Assembly (NCBI GenBank): GCA_934131005.1
Contig: CAKOYV010000022.1
Coordinates: 1 to 9,611 of the forward strand
Source of the DNA: an uncultured Bacilli bacterium
GTDB taxonomy: Bacteria > Bacillota_I > Bacilli_A > RF39 > UBA660
Direction of reading: 5' to 3'
Length of the DNA: 9,611 nucleotides
Each line of letters starts with the position of its first letter. Position 1 is the first letter of the stretch. Under the pieces are notes generated by a model that did no database searches, was not told the DNA's origin, and saw only the letters and a program-made list of their open reading frames with translations. Shown here one piece after another: positions 1-7,300 of the stretch. A program made the position numbers and the translations under genes.

Positions 1-37
1 AATATTGAAAAGTTTTATAAAAATTTTATTCATAAGA

Positions 38-63
38 AAACCCTTAGAAAAAATCTAGGGTTT
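38..63 (-). terminator. Second downstream hairpin, possible terminator
   Basis: An inverted repeat pairs AAACCC (38-43) with GGGTTT (58-63). The stem continues through TAGA/TCTA after a single-base bulge, and the loop is five A residues. Read on the minus strand the stem is followed by TTTTCTT, a short U-rich tract. This fits a back-up terminator behind ponA better than a plus-strand terminator, because on the plus strand only three T residues follow. It could instead serve a convergent gene lying left of the window. Confidence 0.45.
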
Positions 64-75
64 GTCTACACTCTG

Positions 76-102
76 AAAAGACTACCAAATTAGTAGTCTT
101 TT
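76..102 (-). terminator. Rho-independent terminator of recU-ponA
   Basis: A perfect 10-bp inverted repeat pairs AAAAGACTAC (76-85) with GTAGTCTTTT (93-102) around a 7-nt loop. It lies five bases beyond the ponA stop codon. On the minus strand the descending arm ends in four T residues, so the U tract is part of the stem and the element is only moderately strong. A second hairpin at 38-63 follows it and may act in tandem. Confidence 0.65.
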
Positions 103-107
103 ATTCA

Positions 108-2855
108 TTACTCTAAAATAATAGATTTAGTTTTTGTGCTAGCTTTATCATCGTAAGAAACCTTATAAGTAATAACATAAGTACCAGGAGTAGTAATAGC
201 ATTAACAGCAGCTTCTAAAGCAGTACTAGAATTATATGTTTCTGTTTTACCATTAATATCAATACTATATTTAATATTACTACTTTGGGTAACATCTTTA
301 TCACCAACTTTAACTACAATACCAGCATCAGAATAACTACCTAAGCTAAATTTACTATTTGAATTAACAACACTTACTATTAAATTGTCTTCATCTTCAT
401 TATCAACGGTCTCATTTCCAACAGCTTTTCCTTTAACAGAAACTCCATTAGAGGCATTAGCCTTAAAGTTTTTATATTCAGCTTTAACTGTAATCTCTAC
501 ATTACCACTCCTATTAGCCCTATAAGTATAGTTTTTATTAGTAGTAAATGCAACTTCAGTACCATTTACGTAAATACCATATCCATAGCCACCAAGTGTA
601 CCAGCATTATAAGATTTTCTCTCTTCTATAAAATTAGAAGTTCCTTTTCCAAATACTGATTGTGAGAATAATTTTTTCAAATAAGCATCACTTAAAACCT
701 CTGGTGTATCAGCATCCCAAGTTAATTTAATACCACTACTTGTTTCAATAGATTTAAGATTTTTAACATCAGCTAATTTTGCAAACCTAGGTGATGTCTC
801 AGTTGGTTCAGTACCAGAAGTAAAGTATTCTGTTTTTATTAAATCAGAAGGTGTATATTCACTTGGTTTTTGAGCAGGCCAAGATCCATATTCTACTTGT
901 GCCTCAACAACAGATGAAGGTTTTTTGAATTTTTCTTTACTAACAGGTATGTATCTCATAATAGCAGACATCAAATTATCTTTAGGAGTACCAGCTGTAC
1001 TATAATATTCGCTAGATACCTCATCATAACCATACCAAAGTGCGATTGAATATTGAGGTGTATAAGCAACTGTCCATAAATCATTAACAGCACTAGAAGG
1101 TAATCCATACTTGGCAAGGGTTTTTTCGTTATAGTTAGAAGTACCAGTTTTAGCAGCAACAGTACCACTATAACTACCAGTACCACCACTAAATCCATAA
1201 TGTGCAGCATATTCTAACACATTAGTAATTAAATAAGCAGTAGAATCTTTCATAGCTTGAATTTTTTTATTTTCAAATTTCTTAGTTTTACCATTACTAC
1301 GATAAGTAATAGATTTAACTGTATAAGGCTCAATATAAGTACCACCATTAGCAAAAGCAGCATAAGCACCAGCCATTTGTACTGTAGTAACACCTTCATC
1401 CAAACCACCAATAGCATAAGATTCATAAGCTACATCCTTAGGTAGTTTAATACCAAGATTTTCTACATATTGAACAATCTTTTTATTACCAACATCTTTA
1501 TTAACAGTTTGGAAAGATTTTATAGCTGGAACATTTCGTGATACACTAAGTGCTTCTCTAAGTGTCATAAGTCCTTTATATCCAGAATCCCAGTTACCAA
1601 ATTCTGTCCCATTAGAGTAGGTCCACTTTTCATCATTAAACAATTGATAAGTAGAAAAATTATCATATTCAAAGCCAGGACCATAAGCAAATATCGGCTT
1701 CGCTGTTGAACCAGGCTGTCTTTTAGCCATAGTAGCATAGTTATAAGTAAGTTCACCTTTTCTATTTCTACCAGCTCCTAGGGCTGAGATAGCACCAGTA
1801 TTAACATCAACTATTGTTAAACCAGCTTGCACCTTATCATCACGCCATGTATAGCCACCTTTACCATTCATTACTTTATTAATTCCTTCTTGAATTTTAG
1901 GAACTAGGGCAGTATGTACTTCCATAGATACTAAATAAGGACTAGTACCAGTTTTCTTCTCAATTTCATTAACAACAGCATCTACATAACCTTGATAACT
2001 ATTTTCCTCACTAACACCAGAAAGTAAACTTTTAACATCAATACTATTAGCAACATCAGCTTCTTCTTGAGTTATATACCCATGTCTTACCATCAGTTTA
2101 AGTACAGTCTTCATTCTACCTTGAGCTTTTTCAGGATTATTATAAGGATTATAACCATTAGGAGATTGGAACAATCCAGCAATCAAAGCTGCCTCAGGTA
2201 AACTAAGTTCAGATACTTTTTTATTAAAGTAATATTTTGATGCCTCTTCAACACCATAAACATTACCTCCAAGCAAACTATCATTTACATAGAACTCTAA
2301 TATTTCTTCTTTCGTATACTTACGTTCCATAAAGAAAACAGATAAATATACATCTTTAAACTTTCTAACAATTGTTTGATCTGTAGAAGTTAAATTATTT
2401 TTAACAACTTGCATCGTCAGAGTAGAAGCTCCACCAGCACTGCTATTTCCAAGTAATTGACCAACAGATGCTTTAAGGAATCTTGCCCCATCAACACCAT
2501 TATGTTGAAAATATCTAGAGTCCTCAGTTGCAACAATTGCATCAATAAGAACTTGTGGTAATTCGTCATAATTAACAGATTCTCTTTTTTCATTACCCAA
2601 CTTGGCAATAACATTATCATCGTTATCATAAATAACTGTCTGATCTTGATTTGCTAAAGCATTAGGATCAAATTTACCAGTTGAGGCAACTATATAAAGG
2701 AAAAAGGCAAAAATAACAAATACCCCAGCCGCAGCCATTGCTATTAATACGGTTAGAATTTTTTTCCATACTGGACGCTTATTATTCCTCTTGCGTCGTG
2801 CTGTACTCCTACTAGGACTTCTTCTTCCATGAGTAGTACGTCTTTTCTTTTTCAT
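108..2855 (-). CDS. ponA: Class A penicillin-binding protein 1 (bifunctional transglycosylase/transpeptidase)
   Basis: This enzyme polymerises lipid II into glycan strands and cross-links the peptides on the outer face of the membrane. Numbering here is from the ATG at 2855 (915 aa). A cytoplasmic tail very rich in Lys/Arg (1-32) is followed by one membrane segment (about 33-58). The GT51 glycosyltransferase domain (about 80-265) shows ATEDSRYFQHNGVD with catalytic Glu111, a GASTLTMQ motif, and KEEILEFYVN. The transpeptidase domain (about 345-640) has all three motifs: STAK with nucleophile Ser383, SRN at 439-441, and KTGT from 569. A tail of about 225 residues looks like an FN3-type domain followed by a second Ig-like domain. 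An in-frame ATG at 2867 would add MLID, but AAAGG then directly abuts the start codon. From 2855 the same AAAGGA sits about 11 nt upstream. The gene follows recU after a 1-nt gap, as in the recU-ponA operons of Bacilli. Confidence 0.95.
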   Translation of the reverse strand: MKKKRRTTHGRRSPSRSTARRKRNNKRPVWKKILTVLIAMAAAGVFVIFAFFLYIVASTGKFDPNALANQDQTVIYDNDDNVIAKLGNEKRESVNYDELPQVLIDAIVATEDSRYFQHNGVDGARFLKASVGQLLGNSSAGGASTLTMQVVKNNLTSTDQTIVRKFKDVYLSVFFMERKYTKEEILEFYVNDSLLGGNVYGVEEASKYYFNKKVSELSLPEAALIAGLFQSPNGYNPYNNPEKAQGRMKTVLKLMVRHGYITQEEADVANSIDVKSLLSGVSEENSYQGYVDAVVNEIEKKTGTSPYLVSMEVHTALVPKIQEGINKVMNGKGGYTWRDDKVQAGLTIVDVNTGAISALGAGRNRKGELTYNYATMAKRQPGSTAKPIFAYGPGFEYDNFSTYQLFNDEKWTYSNGTEFGNWDSGYKGLMTLREALSVSRNVPAIKSFQTVNKDVGNKKIVQYVENLGIKLPKDVAYESYAIGGLDEGVTTVQMAGAYAAFANGGTYIEPYTVKSITYRSNGKTKKFENKKIQAMKDSTAYLITNVLEYAAHYGFSGGTGSYSGTVAAKTGTSNYNEKTLAKYGLPSSAVNDLWTVAYTPQYSIALWYGYDEVSSEYYSTAGTPKDNLMSAIMRYIPVSKEKFKKPSSVVEAQVEYGSWPAQKPSEYTPSDLIKTEYFTSGTEPTETSPRFAKLADVKNLKSIETSSGIKLTWDADTPEVLSDAYLKKLFSQSVFGKGTSNFIEERKSYNAGTLGGYGYGIYVNGTEVAFTTNKNYTYRANRSGNVEITVKAEYKNFKANASNGVSVKGKAVGNETVDNEDEDNLIVSVVNSNSKFSLGSYSDAGIVVKVGDKDVTQSSNIKYSIDINGKTETYNSSTALEAAVNAITTPGTYVITYKVSYDDKASTKTKSIILE

Positions 2856-2856
2856 A

Positions 2857-3405
2857 TCAATCAACATCCTTTACACTAATAACTTTATCAATTATTTTTA
2901 TATAATCGAGTCTAGGTGTATATTTTAACTCTAATAAAAAACCATGTGATTTAAAATACTCCAAGGGAATAGATTTTCTCTTAAAATTTTCCATAAATTC
3001 TATTAAATCACTCCCTAATAAAATATATGTCTCATTAAGTAAAGAAAATCTAACTATTAAGAAAGCAATTCCGCCAAAATATAATACTTTTTTTATGTGC
3101 GAAAGTTGGTGTTTATGAATGTTAGAAAGAGGAAAGCTAGTTTTACTTTGCGTCTCTTTCGCATCAAATTCTATATATTTACCATTATAAACACCATTGT
3201 AATCCAAAGTAGAAGGTTCATTAAAATAAGCTTCCCTAATAATATTCTTCGGATATTCCACTCTAACAACCTTAATAGGAGTAGGTTTCTTATAGATTAA
3301 AGCAATATTATGGGCAAGATAATATTTATTAGTTTCATTAATATCTTCTTCTAAAATCATTCCTCTATTAGCATAACTATTATCTCTAAAATAGTTCTTT
3401 ATCAT
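2857..3405 (-). CDS. recU: Holliday junction resolvase RecU
   Basis: RecU is a dimeric PD-(D/E)XK endonuclease that cuts four-way DNA junctions during recombinational repair and chromosome segregation in Bacillota, working with RuvAB. The 182-residue product carries the family signatures in order. These are NRGMILEEDIN (13-23), TNKYYL, IYKKPTPIKVV (37-47), EAYF, STLDYNGVYNGKY (65-77), FDAKET (80-85), SFPLSNIHKHQ (90-100), the strand GGIAFLIVRF, and KSIP near 144. It begins a few residues before the NRG motif, slightly shorter at the N terminus than B. subtilis RecU. The likely catalytic residues are Asp68, Asp81 and Lys83. The usual FEAK is here FDAK, a conservative exchange. AAAGGTG (3411-3417) is well placed for the ATG at 3405. 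The gene ends in TGA, supporting the standard code, and is probably cotranscribed with ponA. Confidence 0.96.
   Translation of the reverse strand: MIKNYFRDNSYANRGMILEEDINETNKYYLAHNIALIYKKPTPIKVVRVEYPKNIIREAYFNEPSTLDYNGVYNGKYIEFDAKETQSKTSFPLSNIHKHQLSHIKKVLYFGGIAFLIVRFSLLNETYILLGSDLIEFMENFKRKSIPLEYFKSHGFLLELKYTPRLDYIKIIDKVISVKDVD
2867..2872 (-). promoter_or_regulatory. Ribosome binding site that decides the ponA start
   Basis: Read on the minus strand, AAAGGA lies inside the last codons of recU. It directly runs into the upstream ATG at 2867, leaving no spacing, but lies 11 nt from the ATG at 2855. In the AAAGGAGG alignment 11 nt is close to a normal distance. The later start is therefore preferred, and recU stop and ponA start become separated by one base, which suggests translational coupling. 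Confidence 0.6.
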
Positions 3406-3410
3406 AATAT

Positions 3411-3417
3411 CACCTTT
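3411..3417 (-). promoter_or_regulatory. Ribosome binding site of recU
   Basis: On the minus strand AAAGGTGAT precedes the recU ATG at 3405, with seven bases between the GG and the start codon. This is a good match to the anti-Shine-Dalgarno sequence and fixes the start, which also agrees with the NRG motif lying at residue 13. Confidence 0.8.
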
Positions 3418-3422
3418 AGATA

Positions 3423-3451
3423 ATTATACTATAAATGTTTTTATTTGACTA
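3423..3451 (-). promoter_or_regulatory. Probable sigma-A promoter of recU-ponA
   Basis: On the minus strand a perfect -10 box TATAAT (3423-3428) is preceded, after 17 bp, by TAGTCA (3446-3451), which matches TTGACA at four of six positions. Transcription would begin near 3416, giving a leader of only about 10 nt that starts at or just before the ribosome binding site. In DNA this AT-rich a TATAAT can occur by chance. The 17-bp spacing and the position right upstream of the operon support the call. Confidence 0.5.
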
Positions 3452-3473
3452 TAAATTAACCTATTTATATCAA
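3445..3473 (+). promoter_or_regulatory. Possible yunB promoter overlapping the recU promoter
   Basis: TTGACT (3445-3450) matches the -35 consensus at five of six positions and is followed after 17 bp by TATCAA (3468-3473), a weak -10. The -35 occupies almost the same bases as the recU -35 on the opposite strand. It would give a leader of about 50 nt for yunB. A sporulation sigma factor is an alternative: CATAATAT at 3518-3525 faintly resembles a sigma-E -10, but lies too near the start codon to be convincing. Confidence 0.3.
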
Positions 3474-3496
3474 TTTTCTGTCTATAAAGTGTAAAG

Positions 3497-3517
3497 TAGT
3501 AAAATTTACTATGTAAA
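3497..3517. repeat. Overlapping palindromes in the yunB leader
   Basis: TAGTAAA-A-TTTACTA (3497-3511) is a perfect 15-bp inverted repeat centred on one base. Its right arm is reused in a second inverted repeat, TTTAC-TAT-GTAAA (3505-3517). A further GTAAA lies at 3491-3495. The palindromes sit 14-34 bp before the yunB start codon, where an operator for a dimeric regulator could lie. The arms are almost all A and T, so chance is possible, and no known operator consensus is recognised. Confidence 0.4.
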
Positions 3518-3530
3518 CATAATATATATT

Positions 3531-4223
3531 ATGAAAAAACTAAAAAAAATAAGCTTAATTTTTATCTATTTATTTATAATAGGTTTTATATCTTCTCTTA
3601 TTTTAATTAGCTATTTTAGCAAAAAAATCACACCATCACTAAAGAATTATAGCAAATCAGAAGCTAAAAAAATAATTACTATTGTTATTAATAATTCTAT
3701 TTCTAACAAATTAACTACATCTCTAGATATTGAAGATATATTTAATACTAAAAAAGATTCTCTAACTAATACTACCATTATGAATTTAGATACAAAAAAA
3801 ATAACCACTCTCCAAAATGTTTTTAATAAAGAAATTTCTAAAAATTTAAAACTCGTAGAAATAGGTAAAATAAATTCTTTAAATATTAATCTAAAAGAAT
3901 TATCTGATATAGACTATGAAGAAATAAAGAACGGTTTAGTTTACTATATACCTGCAGGTAATCTAACTGGAAGTATATTAACAAACAATTTAGGCCCTAA
4001 AATCCCTTTAAAATTTAATATGTCTGGCGATGTCATTAGTCAAATAACAACAGATGTCAAAGAATATGGCATCAACAACAGTCTCTTAGAAGTAAAGCTT
4101 AAAGTAAAAGCTAGTATGATTATTACTATGCCTTTTGTCTCAGAAGAAGTAACTGTAAAAACTGAAAATCCACTCATTATCAAAATAATACAAGGCCAGA
4201 CTCCTAATTACTACTTAAAATAA
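3531..4223 (+). CDS. yunB: YunB-family sporulation protein
   Basis: The 230-residue product has a short Lys-rich start and one hydrophobic segment (about 8-28), so it is a single-pass membrane protein with most of its chain outside the cytoplasm. The C-terminal half carries the YunB family pattern: YIPAGNLTGS (139-148), LGPKIPLKF (154-162), GD followed by a stretch ending EYGINNSLLEV (178-188), MPF (200-202), and IIKIIQG with a closing PNYY. In Bacillus subtilis YunB (254 aa) is needed for efficient sporulation and is expressed in the mother cell; its biochemical role is not known. No Shine-Dalgarno sequence is visible before the ATG, where the 20 bases read mostly A and T. The reading frame is open upstream only to 3495, with no other ATG, GTG or TTG, so this start is forced. 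No convincing terminator follows, so read-through toward polC is possible. Confidence 0.85.
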   Translation: MKKLKKISLIFIYLFIIGFISSLILISYFSKKITPSLKNYSKSEAKKIITIVINNSISNKLTTSLDIEDIFNTKKDSLTNTTIMNLDTKKITTLQNVFNKEISKNLKLVEIGKINSLNINLKELSDIDYEEIKNGLVYYIPAGNLTGSILTNNLGPKIPLKFNMSGDVISQITTDVKEYGINNSLLEVKLKVKASMIITMPFVSEEVTVKTENPLIIKIIQGQTPNYYLK

Positions 4224-4360
4224 AAAATTTAAAAATTTATAAAAATAAGAAGGAAATAAGAAAAATATCGCGTATAATATAAGTAAGGGAACAAAAAAAA
4301 CAACCATAAATATAATAACGTAAACCAATAAGAAAATAACATTTAAATTAATCCAATATT
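4224..4360. other. Gene-free AT-rich spacer between yunB and polC
   Basis: This stretch contains no start codon with a plausible ribosome binding site and no hairpin with GC pairs. Self-complementary AAATTT runs just after the yunB stop could form only a weak A-U hairpin, not a credible terminator. A TATAAT hexamer at 4273-4278 has no recognisable -35 at 16-18 bp, so a second upstream promoter is possible but unsupported. AAGAAGGAAA near 4247-4256 resembles a ribosome binding site but no start codon follows it. Confidence 0.6.
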
Positions 4361-4369
4361 TGCTATAAT
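4342..4369 (+). promoter_or_regulatory. Promoter of polC with extended -10
   Basis: TGCTATAAT (4361-4369) combines a perfect -10 hexamer with the TGn extension that lets sigma-A promoters work with a poor -35. The best -35 is TTTAAA (4342-4347), 16 bp upstream and matching four of six positions. Transcription would begin near 4376, leaving a short leader of about 19 nt that carries the ribosome binding site. polC would thus have its own promoter even if yunB transcripts read through. Confidence 0.6.
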
Positions 4370-4382
4370 AAAGAAGACATTT

Positions 4383-4388
4383 GAGGTG
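4383..4388 (+). promoter_or_regulatory. Ribosome binding site that decides the polC start
   Basis: GAGGTG lies six bases before the ATG at 4395 and matches the anti-Shine-Dalgarno sequence strongly. An in-frame GTG at 4386 lies within this site itself, so it cannot be the start. PolC therefore begins MNEKLER. Confidence 0.85.
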
Positions 4389-4394
4389 GTAGTA

Positions 4395-7300
4395 ATGAAC
4401 GAAAAATTAGAAAGATTACTTAATCATATAGGAATAAATGAAGATTATCTAGAATTTTTTAAAAATAGTAGTATCGAAAAAATAATTATAGATAAAAAAA
4501 CAAATAGTTTTAATTTTTATTTAAAAATGGATAATATCCCTAGTTTTGATGTTTATCAAGATATGTATAATTGCTTAGCCCACGAATTTAACAAAAAAAT
4601 TCAATTATTCATAATCTATGATGAATTAAACTATCAAAATATCTCTAGCTATTTAAACAATATAATAAAAGAATACGCCAAAGAAAGTATTCGTTATAAC
4701 GTCTTTATAGATAGAGAAATAGAAGTAATTAATAATCAAGTTAATTTTAAAGTATATAATAAAATAGAAGAAATAAATATTCAGAATATAACTAATGATA
4801 TTTTGAAAAAATTAAGAAAATATGGTTTCAATAAACTAGAATTTAAAACAGTACTAGAAAGTAATAAAGAAGCTGATATTATAAAGAAAATAGAAGCTGA
4901 TAAGGAAGTAACACAACCTGTAAATTATAAAACCAAAACAACTAATGAATCAAACAATGATAATAATAAAAATCCACAAAAAACATATTATAGACCTAAA
5001 AAAAGTAAGGAAGTTACTAAATTAAAAGATCTATTATATGAAGTAGATAACATAAATATAGAAGTTCAAATATTTGGTATAGACTTATTTGAAGCTAAAA
5101 GCGGTTATAAAATATTTACTTTAAAAGTAACAGATTTTTCTGATAGCATGTATTGTAAAATCTTCACCAAAGATGAAGAAGAATTTGCAAGAATAAAAGC
5201 CTTATTAAAAAATGGTAATTGGTATTCTATGTATGGAAGAGTTAAAGAAGACAATTTTTCTAATGGTGAATTAGTATTCATGACTAGATTTAAAGATATA
5301 ACCCCAATAGATGCTAAATTAGATTGGGTTAGAACGGATAATAGTGAAGAAAAAAGATGTGAATTACATGCTCATACAATGATGAGTCAAATGGATGGTG
5401 TAATAGATGAAATAAAATTAATAAGACAAGCTATAAAATGGGGACATAGAGGAATTGCTATTACCGACCATGACGGATGCCAAGCTTTTCCTCACGTCTT
5501 TAACGAAGTAACTAACCATAACAAAAAAGTATTAGCCCCATACAAGGCTAAAATAAAAGAGTTACAAGAAAAAAAATCAAGTTTAGATAAAGAATCAGTT
5601 TGTGATATAAAATTAATTGAAGAAGAAATTTCTAAAGTTGAAGAGGATATGAAAAAAGCTCCAACCTTTAGAGCAATGTATGGAACAGAATTAGAAATGA
5701 GTGCTGATGAATTAGATATAGTAATAAATCCAACAGACGATGATATTTATTCATCAACATATGTAATATTCGATACCGAAACGACAGGATTTAATCCAGG
5801 CCTTCACGATACTATGATTGAAATAGGTGCTGTTAAAATGAAGGACGGAGCCGTAATAGAATCATTTGATGAATTAATAAATCCAGGTGTTTTAATTGAT
5901 AGTGAAATTACTGATTTAACAGGAATTAATAATAATATGGTTAAAGATTGTCCTAATGAAGAAGAAGTTACTAAAAAATTTAAAGAGTGGATAGGCGACT
6001 TACCATTAGTAGCTCACAATGCTAGATTCGATGTAAACATGCTAGAAAGTGCATATCATAAATATAATTTAGGCCAACTAACCAATCCTGTCCTTGATAC
6101 CATGATAATTTCTCAAATAATAAATAAAGATTTAAAAAGACATAATCTAACGGCATTAACAAAAAACTATGGAATAACCTTTGAAGAAAGCGATGGTAGT
6201 GGAGGTAAACATCACCATAGAGCTGATTATGATGCTGAGTTTACAGGATATATCTTCTTTAAAATGTTAAAACAATTAGACAAAGAGACAATAAAAACAT
6301 TCAATGATTTGAAAAATTTACCAACAGAATTTGAAATAAATAGATGGAATAGGGAAGTTCATGTAAACATGATAGCAAAAACTAGAAAAGGTTTAAAAAA
6401 TATGTTTAAACTAATAAGCTATGGAGCAACTAAATATATTGTAAAATCTGCCAGAGTTCCTAGAAATTTAGTTAATAAATATCGTGAAGATTTATTAATA
6501 GGAAGTGGTTGTTATAATGGTGAAATATTTAAAACTGCCCTTACTAGATGTGAAGATGATTTAAAGAAAACTATGGAATTTTATGATTATATAGAAGTTC
6601 AACCAATAAGTAATTATACTCATTTAGTAGCAAGACATGATATAAATAGTATTGAAGAGGTTAAATATGCTATTGAAAAAATAGTTAAATGTGCTAAAGA
6701 AATGAATAAATTAATTGTTGCAACTAGTGATGCTCATACCTTAAATAAGGAAGATAAAATATACCGAGAAATAATTGCTCATCAAAATGTTCCAGGAAAA
6801 GGAAGACATCCACTAGCAAGATATTTAAATTTAAAAGGATATGAAACAATACCTGACCAATATTTTCGTACAACTGAAGAAATGTTAAATGAATTTAGTT
6901 TTCTAGATGAAGAAATAGCTCATGAAATGGTAATAACAAACCCAAATAAAATTCTTGATATGTGTACAGATTATGAAGTAATAATAGATACTGGAGGTAT
7001 ACCGTTTTCACCAAAAATAGATAATTCCATTAAAACTGTAATAGATATGGTATATAACAAAGCCAAAAGTTGGTATGGTGAAGAATTGCCTTATAATATA
7101 GAAGAGAGAATAGCCAAAGAATTGTATGGTGATAGTGTTTTAGAAAGTATTAAAGGTAACTTAGATAGAGAAGGAAAACTAAAGGACGAAGAATATACTA
7201 AAGAAGCTTTTAAACGATTACACGAAACAATTTTTGCTGGGGACGAATATGTAAGAAAAATAGTAGGTGATAATCTTCAATATAAATCATCGACAAAGTT

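Noticed and set aside
971..2629. Several reading frames of 60-80 codons inside ponA
   Set aside because: They are shadows in other frames of a gene with full GT51 and transpeptidase motifs. Their peptides are low-complexity Leu, Ile and Met runs or Ser and Thr runs, as expected from AT-rich DNA.
3097..3300. A 67-codon plus-strand reading frame within recU
   Set aside because: It is antisense to the conserved RecU core and its peptide has no recognisable features.
3511..3516. ATG-TAA start-stop pair before yunB
   Set aside because: A two-codon unit with no ribosome binding site is expected often in AT-rich DNA, and nothing ties it to control of yunB.
4273..4278. A second TATAAT upstream of polC
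   Set aside because: No -35-like hexamer lies at 16-18 bp and no TG extension precedes it. In DNA this rich in A and T such a hexamer is expected by chance.
4386..4394. GTG as an alternative start of PolC
   Set aside because: The codon overlaps the GAGGTG ribosome binding site for the ATG at 4395, so the ribosome could not use both.
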